A DNA stretch of 64,000 nt, taken from the NCBI GenBank assembly GCA_963797765.1, contig CAWCQU010000002.1:1364001-1428000 (forward strand), given 5' to 3'. A program made the position numbers and the translations under genes. Shown in pieces: positions 20,372 to 27,861 of this stretch (its first letter is position 1; the number at the start of each line of letters is the position of its first letter). Under the pieces are notes generated by a model. The model made no database searches, was not told the origin of the DNA, and worked only from the letters and a program-made list of their open reading frames with translations. This DNA comes from JBGPTK01 sp963797765. GTDB lineage: Bacteria; Acidobacteriota; Terriglobia; Acidiferrales; UBA7541.

Positions 20372-20932
20372 ATGGTTAAAGCTACCCAACTGCGCCCCGG
20401 AATGATTATTCGCCACGAAGGCGATTTATACACCATTTTCAGCGTTGACCACCGCACGCCTGGCAACAAACGCGGCGCGATGCAGACCAAAATGCGAAAT
20501 CTTCGCAGCGGGTCGATCATGGATTACCGCTTCCGCGCCGAGGAATTTGTGGAACGCGCGATTCTGGATGAAGTGGAATTCGAATTTCTTTATAGCGACG
20601 CCGAAGGACAGCACTTCATGAACGTGCAAACCTACGAGCAGATCAATTTGACCAAGGAATTGCTGGGCGACGCAGTGGATTACCTGATTCCCAACCTGCC
20701 CGTGAAAGTGGAATTTTACGAAGGCAAGCCGATCGGCATCCTGCTTCCGGATACGATTGACATGACAGTGGTGGATACCGAGCCGAGCATTCAGAAAGCC
20801 ACGGCCAGCGCGGTGATGAAGCCGGCCAAGCTCGAAACCGGGCTGGTGGTCAACGTTCCGCCGTTTGTGGGGAATGGGGACAAAATCAAAGTGGATACTT
20901 CGGAAGGCCGGTACATTCAACGCGTGCAGTAG
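20372..20932 (+). CDS. efp: translation elongation factor P
   Basis: A 186-residue protein with the three-domain EF-P structure: a KOW-like N-terminal domain (TQLRPGMIIRHEGDLYTI), an OB domain, and a C-terminal domain ending DKIKVDTSEGRYIQRVQ. EF-P enters the ribosome E site and rescues stalling at runs of proline. The tip loop that carries the modified Lys34 of E. coli reads TPGNKRGAMQ here, with Asn at the aligned place followed by Lys-Arg. I chose the ATG at 20372 because it gives the normal family start and has a GGAG-type site upstream. It is likely monocistronic. Confidence 0.96.
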   Translation: MVKATQLRPGMIIRHEGDLYTIFSVDHRTPGNKRGAMQTKMRNLRSGSIMDYRFRAEEFVERAILDEVEFEFLYSDAEGQHFMNVQTYEQINLTKELLGDAVDYLIPNLPVKVEFYEGKPIGILLPDTIDMTVVDTEPSIQKATASAVMKPAKLETGLVVNVPPFVGNGDKIKVDTSEGRYIQRVQ

Positions 20933-20975
20933 ATTTTCGGCGAGTTGAACCTCAGGGCTTTCCGGAATAACAAAA

Positions 20976-21029
20976 AAGGGCGCGGCTCCCCGATAGAAAT
21001 CATCGGGTGCAAGGAAGCCGGCCCCTACA
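20976..21029. repeat. family B palindromic repeat, copy 2, with nested hairpin
   Basis: The outer arms AGGGCGCGGCT and AGCCGGCCCCTAC match family B, and the gap between them holds a second small palindrome (CCCGATAGAAATCATCGGG). It sits between the convergent efp and purB genes. Confidence 0.65.
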
Positions 21030-21047
21030 TGGGCTCGCACAGCTTAG

Positions 21048-22375
21048 CTAGCATTCGGTGGCGGCTGAGGATTTTTTTACGCCGAAGACGCGCGCGAAGA
21101 TCGCGTCCACGGAACGAAGCTGGCGCTCGAGGCTGAAAGTTTTCTCGAGTTGCGCCGGCTTCAAGAATTTTGCGATGTTGGAATCAGCGGCCACTCGATC
21201 GCGAAAACTAGTTTCCGATTCCCACGAAGTCATGGCGTGGGATTGCACCCACTTGTAGGCGTCCTCGCGCGGCGCGCCGTGCTCCACCAAATCCTGCAGT
21301 AACTGCCCGGAAAAAATCAGGCCCTGCGTGGAATCCAGATTTCGTTTCATGCGTTCGGGGAAGACGCGCATGTTGGCTACGATGTCGGTCATGCGCGCGA
21401 TCATGTAATCCACCAGGATGGTGGAATCCGGCAGAATAATCCGTTCCACGGAGCTGTGCGAAATATCCCGTTCGTGCCACAACGCGATATTTTCCATCGC
21501 GGCCTGCACGTTGGAACGCACCACGCGCGACAGGCCGCAGATCTGTTCGCAATTTACGGGATTGCGCTTGTGCGGCATGGCCGAGCTGCCGCGCTGCTCG
21601 CCGCCAAACGGTTCTTCGGCTTCGCGCACTTCGGTGCGCTGCAGGTGGCGGATTTCCGTGGCGATCCGTTCCAGGGACGCCGCCACGATGCCAAGCGTTG
21701 CAACATAATCGGCGTGGCGGTCGCGCTCGATCACCTGCGACGCGATTGGCGCGGCTGCAAGTCCCAGCCGCTCGCAAATTTTCTCTTCGATATCCGGTCC
21801 CAGGTGGGAGCAGTTCCCCACCGCGCCCGAAATTTTACCCACTGCCATTTTCCCGGCGGCCGTGCGCAACCGCTCGAGGTCGCGCCGGTTTTCCGCGAAC
21901 CAATTGGCGATTTTCAGGCCAAACGTGATCGGTTCCGCATGCACTCCGTGGGTGCGGCCGATTTCCGGAGTGTCCTTGAATTCCCAGGCCCGACGCTCGA
22001 GCACTTCGCCAAGCCGGACCAGATTGTGCTCAATCAGCCGCGAGGCCTCGCGAACCAGCAATGCTTGCGAGGTATCCACGACGTCATTGGATGTAAGTCC
22101 GTAATGCAGCCAGCGCGCCGCTTCCGGATCGCCGATGGATTCACCACGCCTACCGTGAACGCAATCACGTCATGCTTCACGCGCGCTTCAATTTCGTGAA
22201 TCCGCGCCACATCCACCTTGGCGTTGGCGCGAATCCGCGCCGCGGCTTCCCGCGGGACGAGGCCCGCTTCCGCCAGAGTTTCCGTGGCCGCGATTTCCAC
22301 ATCCAGCCATTTCTGGAAGCGATTTTCGTCGCTCCACACCCGGCCCATCTCCGCTCGCGTGTACCGTGGAATCAA
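21048..22375 (-). CDS. purB: adenylosuccinate lyase, frameshifted
   Basis: About 440 residues of the fumarase/aspartase superfamily. The N-terminus (MIPRYTRAEMGRVWSDENRFQKWLDVE as a family start), LTSNDVVDTSQALL, RTHGVHAEPITFG and the signature loop GSSAMPHKRNP with its catalytic serine are all present. PurB splits SAICAR and adenylosuccinate, two steps of purine synthesis, releasing fumarate. The frame breaks near 22140: the piece SIGDPEAARWLHYGLTSNDV is in a different frame from the N-terminus. As the gene is normally essential, a sequence error is the likely cause. Confidence 0.93.
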
Positions 22376-22478
22376 ATGTCGCTCTCCTCTCGCTTTAAAT
22401 TATCGCATGCGCTGCCGGAGGGGCGCCCTAATTCGAATAGCACATTTTACCTCGAATTAACAGTCTTCGCATGCGGGA

Positions 22479-22628
22479 GTAGTGTCTTAGTTTGACGCCG
22501 TGTCGAGTGGCGACGATCCTTCCGCGTAGAACCTCAGGGGCTAAAGCCCGCTTTTCTTGCAAACACTGTTGTTGGAGCTGAAGCTCCGACCTCCTAAAAA
22601 CATAGCCAATCCGAGATTAGGAGAGCAC
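22479..22628 (-). mobile_element. miniature inverted-repeat element, family A, copy 2
   Basis: A 150-bp copy in reverse orientation. It starts GTAGTGTCTTAGTTTGACGC and ends ATTAGGAGAGCAC on the plus strand, the two ends being inverted relatives. Both internal palindromes are kept (CAGGGGCTAAAGCCCG, GGAGCTGAAGCTCC). Direct repeats GCATGCGGG (22469-22477) and CCATGCGGG (22629-22637) flank it, matching in eight of nine bases. Confidence 0.8.
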
Positions 22629-22815
22629 CCATGCGGGTTATCTTGGACTGGATGTACTTGATTGGTTTGAGAGGACGCATTGCGTGGAGTGTGAAAATCC
22701 TCACGCCCGGCGCGACAGCAGCCGTCGCGCCGCGACGTGAGCTACAGTTGGAAAATTCCGGCCACATCGAAGGATCCATTCCGAAAAATCCTTCTCGCAT
22801 GGCGGAAAGGCTTCT

Positions 22816-23871
22816 TTACGGAAGCACAATTACCTTGCCCACCATCCCCAGGGTATCGTGCAGGGCGCAGATATAAGGGTAGACGCCCGCATGGGTGAAG
22901 GTGATCCGGAAGCGCGTCTTGCCCAGCGGGGCCTGCGGAAGGCCGATGCGTTCCTGCGGCGCCGACTGGATGAAACCCGAGTGAACGTTATCAGCGTTTG
23001 AACTGATTGTGGCGTGTAGGGCTCCATCCGCATCCGGAGTGATCGGCACGTTGCCGGAGGGAGGCATCGGGTTAACAGGCTCGACACCGAACGTAATGGT
23101 ATGCGGCGTAATCGGATCGGCGTTGTCCCACTCAATCGTTTCGCCGGCATGGATCACTTTTACCGGTTCCATGAAGCGCATGATGGAAACGCTCTGCGAT
23201 CCTCCGGGAGTGGCGGTGATTTCGCCAACGCCGGTGATCACTGTATTTTTTGCGGAGTGGCCGTGGTGGGAATCATCATGATCGTGGTCACCATCATGAT
23301 CATGATCATGGTCGCGGTCGCTATCATGATCGTGATCGCCAACGCCGTCCTTATCCGACAGCAATTCCTTTCGCTGCGCTGCCGCCTGATCATCATAAAA
23401 ATCCTGATCGTGAGGCAGTTTCTTCGAAAGGTCGAAAACATGCACCACTCCAGTCATGTTTTCGTGGACCTGGCAAACTAATTTGAAATTGCCGGCCGTC
23501 GGGAAAGATACCGTAAAAGTTTGCCCCTTGACCAACGGAGGAGTGGTGACGCAGGTGGAGCCGTCGTAACTCGATCCATCGGGAGAAACTCCAGGACACC
23601 CAACCTGGAAGGGCAACCGCACCTGGCCGGAGATCAAAAAAGTAACGGTGTGGATCTCGTCGGTTTCCACGGTCCATGTGATGCTGTCGCCGGCATGAAT
23701 CCAAATTTCGTTAGGCAGGAAAGCCAACGCCTGGTGGCCCAGATCATGACTCTGCGCTCCGACCTTGGCTTGCCATGATTCGGCTCGAGCCGTTTGCGGA
23801 ACGATCAAGATCGCGAGAGCTAAAAACCAACGAAGAACGGAAGGGAACGGGAACGAGCTAGGAGTTTTCAT
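22816..23871 (-). CDS. exported double-cupredoxin protein with His/Asp-rich linker
   Basis: A 351-residue protein with a signal peptide (about residues 1-32, ending QTARA) and two cupredoxin domains. Domain 1 offers H74, C133, H136 and M139 (KLVCQVHENMTG); domain 2 offers H257, C335, H338 and M343 (YICALHDTLGM). Both sets match the type 1 copper ligands of plastocyanin/azurin-like proteins. Between them, residues 179-206 are almost only His and Asp with repeated HDHD, a likely extra metal-binding strip. Start ATG 23871 has AAGG just upstream. It may carry electrons or store copper in the periplasm. No copper exporter or oxidase gene is adjacent. Confidence 0.83.
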   Translation of the reverse strand: MKTPSSFPFPSVLRWFLALAILIVPQTARAESWQAKVGAQSHDLGHQALAFLPNEIWIHAGDSITWTVETDEIHTVTFLISGQVRLPFQVGCPGVSPDGSSYDGSTCVTTPPLVKGQTFTVSFPTAGNFKLVCQVHENMTGVVHVFDLSKKLPHDQDFYDDQAAAQRKELLSDKDGVGDHDHDSDRDHDHDHDGDHDHDDSHHGHSAKNTVITGVGEITATPGGSQSVSIMRFMEPVKVIHAGETIEWDNADPITPHTITFGVEPVNPMPPSGNVPITPDADGALHATISSNADNVHSGFIQSAPQERIGLPQAPLGKTRFRITFTHAGVYPYICALHDTLGMVGKVIVLP

Positions 23872-24041
23872 TTTTTTCCTTAGTGGCTTTTTCACGGGTC
23901 AACTAATGCCCAGATTGGTAAGCGGCGAGAGTGTACTGGCCGTGACGCACTTCTGTCTACCTCCGGATTGTAAAATTTGATGCCGCCGGATGCCGCCACT
24001 ACTAGTACTGGAACAGGGCTGGAGAAACGCTGAAGTGCCCG

Positions 24042-24998
24042 CTACCGCCGCAGGAAGTCCACCAACATGGGGTTCACGATTTCCGGGTGTTCGTAGAAGG
24101 GGACATGCGCGGCATCGTCGATTGGATGAAATTCGGCCTGGGGCACGGTTTTGCGAACGTCATCGCTGATCGCGAAGGGCACATCCTGGTCGGCGCGTCC
24201 CCAAACCAACAGCACGGGCTTGCCGCTGGCTCCCAGTTGCTGGAAAGCGTGCGTGGTGTCCTCCGAAAGAAAATCGCGAATGGAAGAGAGCAGCGCGTGC
24301 CGGAATCCCCGGTAGCGCATCTGCGGCAAATATTTCGCAAAATAATCGGGATAACGCTCGGGGTGGACAAAATCGTCGCGCTGCCCGCTGGCCAGGGTTG
24401 GCGCGATGTTCACGCACATTTCGTAATCGTTCACCAGGGGCGTGCGCAGCCGCCACGGCGGCGCGAATCCCGGACCGAATGCGGGATCGAACAGCGCCAC
24501 TCGCCGGACTCGTTCCGGATGCCGCACGGCAAAATTGACTACGATCGGCCCGCCCATCGAAACTCCCGCAAGATCAACTGGACCACGAAGGCCGAGCGCG
24601 TCCAGCAATTGCAAAAGTTGCCGATCAAAAAAATCGGGGTTGTATTGCACATTGGGGCGGTCGGACCATCCTCGGCCGAAAAGATCGTAGCGCAGAACAC
24701 GGAAGCCCGCGGAAGTGAGCGCGTCAAACGTGGGATCCCAAATGTAATACGGTACCGAGAAACCGTGCACCAGCACCACGGTTTGAGCATCCGGCGGCCC
24801 AGCCAGTTCGAAGTGCGTCACACCCGCGCCGAGCGAAACGTAGCTGCCCCCGTAAGCCATCACCTCCGGGGTTTGCCGCGCAGCGCCGTCCAAAGTCTTG
24901 TTTTCCTGATCGAAGTGGCGATAGCTGCGCCAAAACACCGCCATGGCGGCCACAGCCAGCGCCACCAGCGCGATTCCCAGAACTTTCAGCAGTCGCAT
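24042..24998 (-). CDS. alpha/beta-fold hydrolase, membrane-anchored
   Basis: A 318-residue protein with an N-terminal hydrophobic anchor (GIALVALAVAAMAVFW, about residues 8-23). The hydrolase core shows VVLVHGF (oxyanion hole), the nucleophile elbow GVSMGG (S147), LLVWGRADQDVPF (catalytic Asp) and DDAAHVPFYEHPE (catalytic His). This is the complete Ser-Asp-His triad of the family. The substrate cannot be inferred; esterase or C-C hydrolase activity on the outer face of the membrane is possible. Monocistronic by position. Confidence 0.82.
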   Translation of the reverse strand: MRLLKVLGIALVALAVAAMAVFWRSYRHFDQENKTLDGAARQTPEVMAYGGSYVSLGAGVTHFELAGPPDAQTVVLVHGFSVPYYIWDPTFDALTSAGFRVLRYDLFGRGWSDRPNVQYNPDFFDRQLLQLLDALGLRGPVDLAGVSMGGPIVVNFAVRHPERVRRVALFDPAFGPGFAPPWRLRTPLVNDYEMCVNIAPTLASGQRDDFVHPERYPDYFAKYLPQMRYRGFRHALLSSIRDFLSEDTTHAFQQLGASGKPVLLVWGRADQDVPFAISDDVRKTVPQAEFHPIDDAAHVPFYEHPEIVNPMLVDFLRR

Positions 24999-25164
24999 CT
25001 TTGTGAAATTTCCCCGGTTTGCAAGGATTCAGCGTTCGCCAATCTATCCTACAGTCCAAAGCGAATCAACTACCCGGCATTTGGGCCCGCGTGCACTATT
25101 GCGCTCATCGCGCATCTTAGTGTATGTGGTGAGATACAAACGTCCCCTAAGGAGGAATTCATCA

Positions 25165-25524
25165 ATGGCCGCAAACTCAGTGGCAATCGAAGTGGAAACG
25201 ATGGATAGCGGAGTCGATTTCGACCTGATGGGGAATGCCGTCGAGCTCGCCGTCGGCGACGTCTATAAACTGCCGGACGGCAGCCAATTGATTTGGCGCC
25301 GCGGGCACCGCCCGAAATCGGAGGGTCAGCCAAAGCTGCTGGAATTAACCCTTATGCCAGGCGCCAGCGCCGATGCCGCGGCGATCGCCAATTATTTGTT
25401 CAGCAAGCTAAACGAACGCGCCATCGAATTGCGGCTGGATGGCGCGACGGTGCGGATTGATCGCCAGACAATCGCCAGTGCGCTTGCGGCAAAGATTGGG
25501 AAAAAGGAATCCGCCGGCGCCTAG
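25165..25524 (+). CDS. hypothetical protein, 119 residues
   Basis: I do not recognise this family. The start ATG at 25165 follows an excellent AAGGAGGAA ribosome-binding site at 25149-25157, which supports real translation at a good level. The protein is soluble and acidic at its N-terminus (VAIEVETMDSGVDFDLMG), with a strand-rich first half and a helical second half (DAAAIANYLFSKL, IASALAAKIGKK). It has no signal peptide and no cysteines. It stands alone between a divergent hydrolase and a DEAD-box helicase. Confidence 0.7.
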   Translation: MAANSVAIEVETMDSGVDFDLMGNAVELAVGDVYKLPDGSQLIWRRGHRPKSEGQPKLLELTLMPGASADAAAIANYLFSKLNERAIELRLDGATVRIDRQTIASALAAKIGKKESAGA

Positions 25525-25679
25525 AGCCGTCTGAACAAATTGCATCGACTCCGATAACCCGCGCAAAAAAGTGCAGTTGCCGAGGCAATCGTCTAAACTG
25601 CTGCAAGCATATGCTTTCGAGCGTTTATGGCGCGCAACGCAAATGGTTTGAGTACTGCAAGGGCACATAAAGCTTCGCG

Positions 25680-25889
25680 CTGTGGGGAATTGTGTTATAG
25701 TGATCTTGCGTTTAACACATCGGCAGTTGGTGCGGTCCCTCTGGTTGGTTACTTCATCTGAGAATATCCGCCCCTAGATTCTTCCGTATGTTTTCGGCGT
25801 AATTTAAAAAGAAACTGGCCTTGGAGCCGTTTGTTCGCTCGCGGATGTTTGTGCGCGCGAAGACCGCTCCCGCCAGAAAAAGGTAAACA
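25680..25889 (+). promoter_or_regulatory. possible long 5' leader of the DEAD-box helicase gene
   Basis: The 365 bp between the previous stop and the helicase start contains no gene. Its last 200 bp hold GC-rich short inverted arms and a T-rich centre (TATGTTTTCGGCGTAATTTAAAAAG). Genes for cold-induced DEAD-box helicases commonly carry long structured leaders, so a regulatory leader is possible. I cannot name a known motif here. Confidence 0.25.
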
Positions 25890-27128
25890 GTGATTCAAAA
25901 TTTTACAGAATTTCAGATTTCCCCTTACGTGAAGGAGCGCCTTGCGGCAGCTCATTTCATCACACCGACACCGGTGCAAGCCGCGGCGATCCCGCAAGCG
26001 CTTGAGGGTAAAGACGTGCTCGCCACCGCGCAGACAGGAACCGGCAAAACGCTGGCCTTCCTGATCCCCATAATCGAGCAGCAATTGCAGCACAACGTGC
26101 CGGGAATTACGGCGCTGGTGCTGGTTCCCACCCGCGAACTGGCCATGCAGGTTTTGGAGCAGTACAACGCGTTGCGCGGCAAGCAACTTCCCGCGCCCGC
26201 TTTGGTGGTGGGCGGTCTCGCGGAAGGCCAACAGCTCAGCGCCATTCGCAACGGTGCGCGTCTGATCGTGGCTACTCCCGGACGGCTTGAGGATTACATC
26301 GGCCGCAAGCTGATCAATTTCCGCAGCCTGCGCGTGCTGGTGCTCGATGAATCCGATCGCATGCTCGACATGGGATTTCTTCCCTCGATTCGCAGAATTG
26401 TATCGATCCTGCCTAAAGACCGGCAGACTCTGTGCTTTTCCGCAACCCTCGAAGCTTCCGTGGCTCACCTGGTGAGCGATTACATGAGGAACCCGGTGCG
26501 CCTTGCATTCGGATCCATATTGAAGCCATCCGAAAATGTGAGCTTCCAGGCTTTCGAAGTGGCCACCGATCGCAAGCAAGAAGTGCTGCAGCGATTGCTA
26601 ACCAAGGAAACCGGCCGTTGCCTGATTTTCGCGCGCACCAAACGCGGAACCGAGCGGCTGGCCCGCAACCTGAGCCGTGAAGGATTTACCGCGGCCATGA
26701 TTCATGGCGACCGTTCGCAATCGCAGCGCATCGCTGCCCTGGCTGGATTTCAGCAGGGCCGCTATCGCGTGTTGGTGGCTACCGACCTGGCTTCCCGCGG
26801 AATTCATGTGCAGGATATCGCGCACGTGATTAATTACGACCTGCCGGAAATCGCGGAGAATTTCATCCATCGTGTCGGACGCACAGGACGCGCCGGCAAG
26901 CGCGGCGTTGCTTCCACTCTGTTTGGAAGGGAACAGCGATCGGAAGTGATGGTGCTCGAGCGAACGCTGGGCATTCAAATGGAACGGCTGAAGCCGGACC
27001 TCGAACCCTTCGAACAGCGCGAGCAGAAGCGGCTTGCCGAGGTGGCTCGCATCGACGCGCTACCGCAACCGGCCTCGCGGATGCGCCGGTTACCGGGCGA
27101 GTTCCTGCAAGCTCACTTCGAAAACTAA
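25890..27128 (+). CDS. DEAD-box ATP-dependent RNA helicase (RhlE-like) with DESD motif II
   Basis: A 412-residue two-domain helicase. It has a Q motif (TPTPVQ), motif I AQTGTGKT, motif Ia PTRELA, motif II DESD in LVLDESDRMLDMGF (Ser replaces the usual Ala), motif III SATL, and motif VI HRVGRTGRAGKRG. These enzymes unwind short RNA duplexes using ATP in ribosome assembly and mRNA turnover, often more needed in the cold. There is no long C-terminal RNA-binding tail; the protein ends about 40 residues after the helicase core. The start is GTG at 25890 with AAAAAGG upstream. Confidence 0.93.
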   Translation: MIQNFTEFQISPYVKERLAAAHFITPTPVQAAAIPQALEGKDVLATAQTGTGKTLAFLIPIIEQQLQHNVPGITALVLVPTRELAMQVLEQYNALRGKQLPAPALVVGGLAEGQQLSAIRNGARLIVATPGRLEDYIGRKLINFRSLRVLVLDESDRMLDMGFLPSIRRIVSILPKDRQTLCFSATLEASVAHLVSDYMRNPVRLAFGSILKPSENVSFQAFEVATDRKQEVLQRLLTKETGRCLIFARTKRGTERLARNLSREGFTAAMIHGDRSQSQRIAALAGFQQGRYRVLVATDLASRGIHVQDIAHVINYDLPEIAENFIHRVGRTGRAGKRGVASTLFGREQRSEVMVLERTLGIQMERLKPDLEPFEQREQKRLAEVARIDALPQPASRMRRLPGEFLQAHFEN

Positions 27129-27307
27129 ATTCGAATAACTACTTCCCTCAAACCGGGTGCGCTGCCGCTATGCGATGGCGCACCCGAATTTTTTTGCTCC
27201 CCTATTTCCACTGCCTGGCTGTTCGAATATCGCTCTTGAGTCTTCCCGGAACCTGACAGCATCATGTTATTGTTTGCAGGTTGAACCTCATTTGGGCTGG
27301 AGGCCTT

Positions 27308-27706
27308 ATGGCGGAAAAGATTCCCGAAAAGTTCCTGGACCTGTTCAAGAAGAAGGCGTTTGCAAATCTCGCCACGCTGATGCCGGACGGCAGTCCGCAA
27401 GTGACGCCGGTGTGGGTGGATTACGACGGAAAGAACATTCTTTTTAATTCGGCTCTCGGCCGGATGAAGGATAAAAACGTCCGCCGGAATCCGCATGTCG
27501 CGCTGGCGATTCAGGATCCCGAAAATCCGTACCGCTATCTGGAAATTCGCGGGCGGGTGGTGGAGATCACTCAGAAAGGCGCGGACGACAGCATCAACAA
27601 ACTCTCGCAAAAATACCTCGACAAGCCGGTCTACCCGTTCACCCAGCCGGGAGAACAGCGCGTGCTGTACAAAATCGAGCCGGAACACTTCAGCTCGATG
27701 GGATAG
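27308..27706 (+). CDS. PPOX-class flavin/F420-dependent oxidoreductase
   Basis: A 132-residue split-barrel protein. The pattern FANLATLMPDGSPQVTPVWVDYDG, followed by RMKDKNVRRNPHVALAIQDPENPYRYLEIRG in pieces, is typical of the PPOX class F420-dependent enzymes (TIGR03618-like) related to pyridoxamine 5'-phosphate oxidase. Members bind F420 or flavin and reduce varied substrates; the true substrate is not known. I chose the ATG at 27308 because MAEKIPEKFLDLF is the normal start of the family. Nine extra residues from 27281 are unlikely. Confidence 0.85.
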   Translation: MAEKIPEKFLDLFKKKAFANLATLMPDGSPQVTPVWVDYDGKNILFNSALGRMKDKNVRRNPHVALAIQDPENPYRYLEIRGRVVEITQKGADDSINKLSQKYLDKPVYPFTQPGEQRVLYKIEPEHFSSMG

Positions 27707-27732
27707 CCTCTTCGCGGCAGTCGTTTCGTCAT

Positions 27733-27861
27733 GTAGGGGCGCTGCTTGCCTGTCCTGAGCTGCGAAGGGCTGCGCCCGGTTTGTTTCACGTTCTGGCTGG
27801 GACTTGCAGAAACCAGGGCGCGGACCTTCGAGGCTCAGGGTAAACTGAAGCCGGCCCCTAC
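27733..27861. repeat. family B repeat, copy 3, long form
   Basis: Begins TGTAGGGGCGCTGCTTGCC and ends TGAAGCCGGCCCCTAC, the two family B arms, with about 90 bp between that includes the side motif CTTCGAGGCTCAGGGTAAAC. The last bases (CTA on the plus strand) form the TAG stop codon of the kinase gene on the minus strand. Confidence 0.65.

Noticed and set aside
23101..23481. A Met/Ile/Val-rich antisense frame across the cupredoxin linker, resembling a membrane protein
   Set aside because: GAT/CAT repeats coding His-Asp on one strand give Met-Ile-Val on the other. The cupredoxin reading has clear ligands on both sides.
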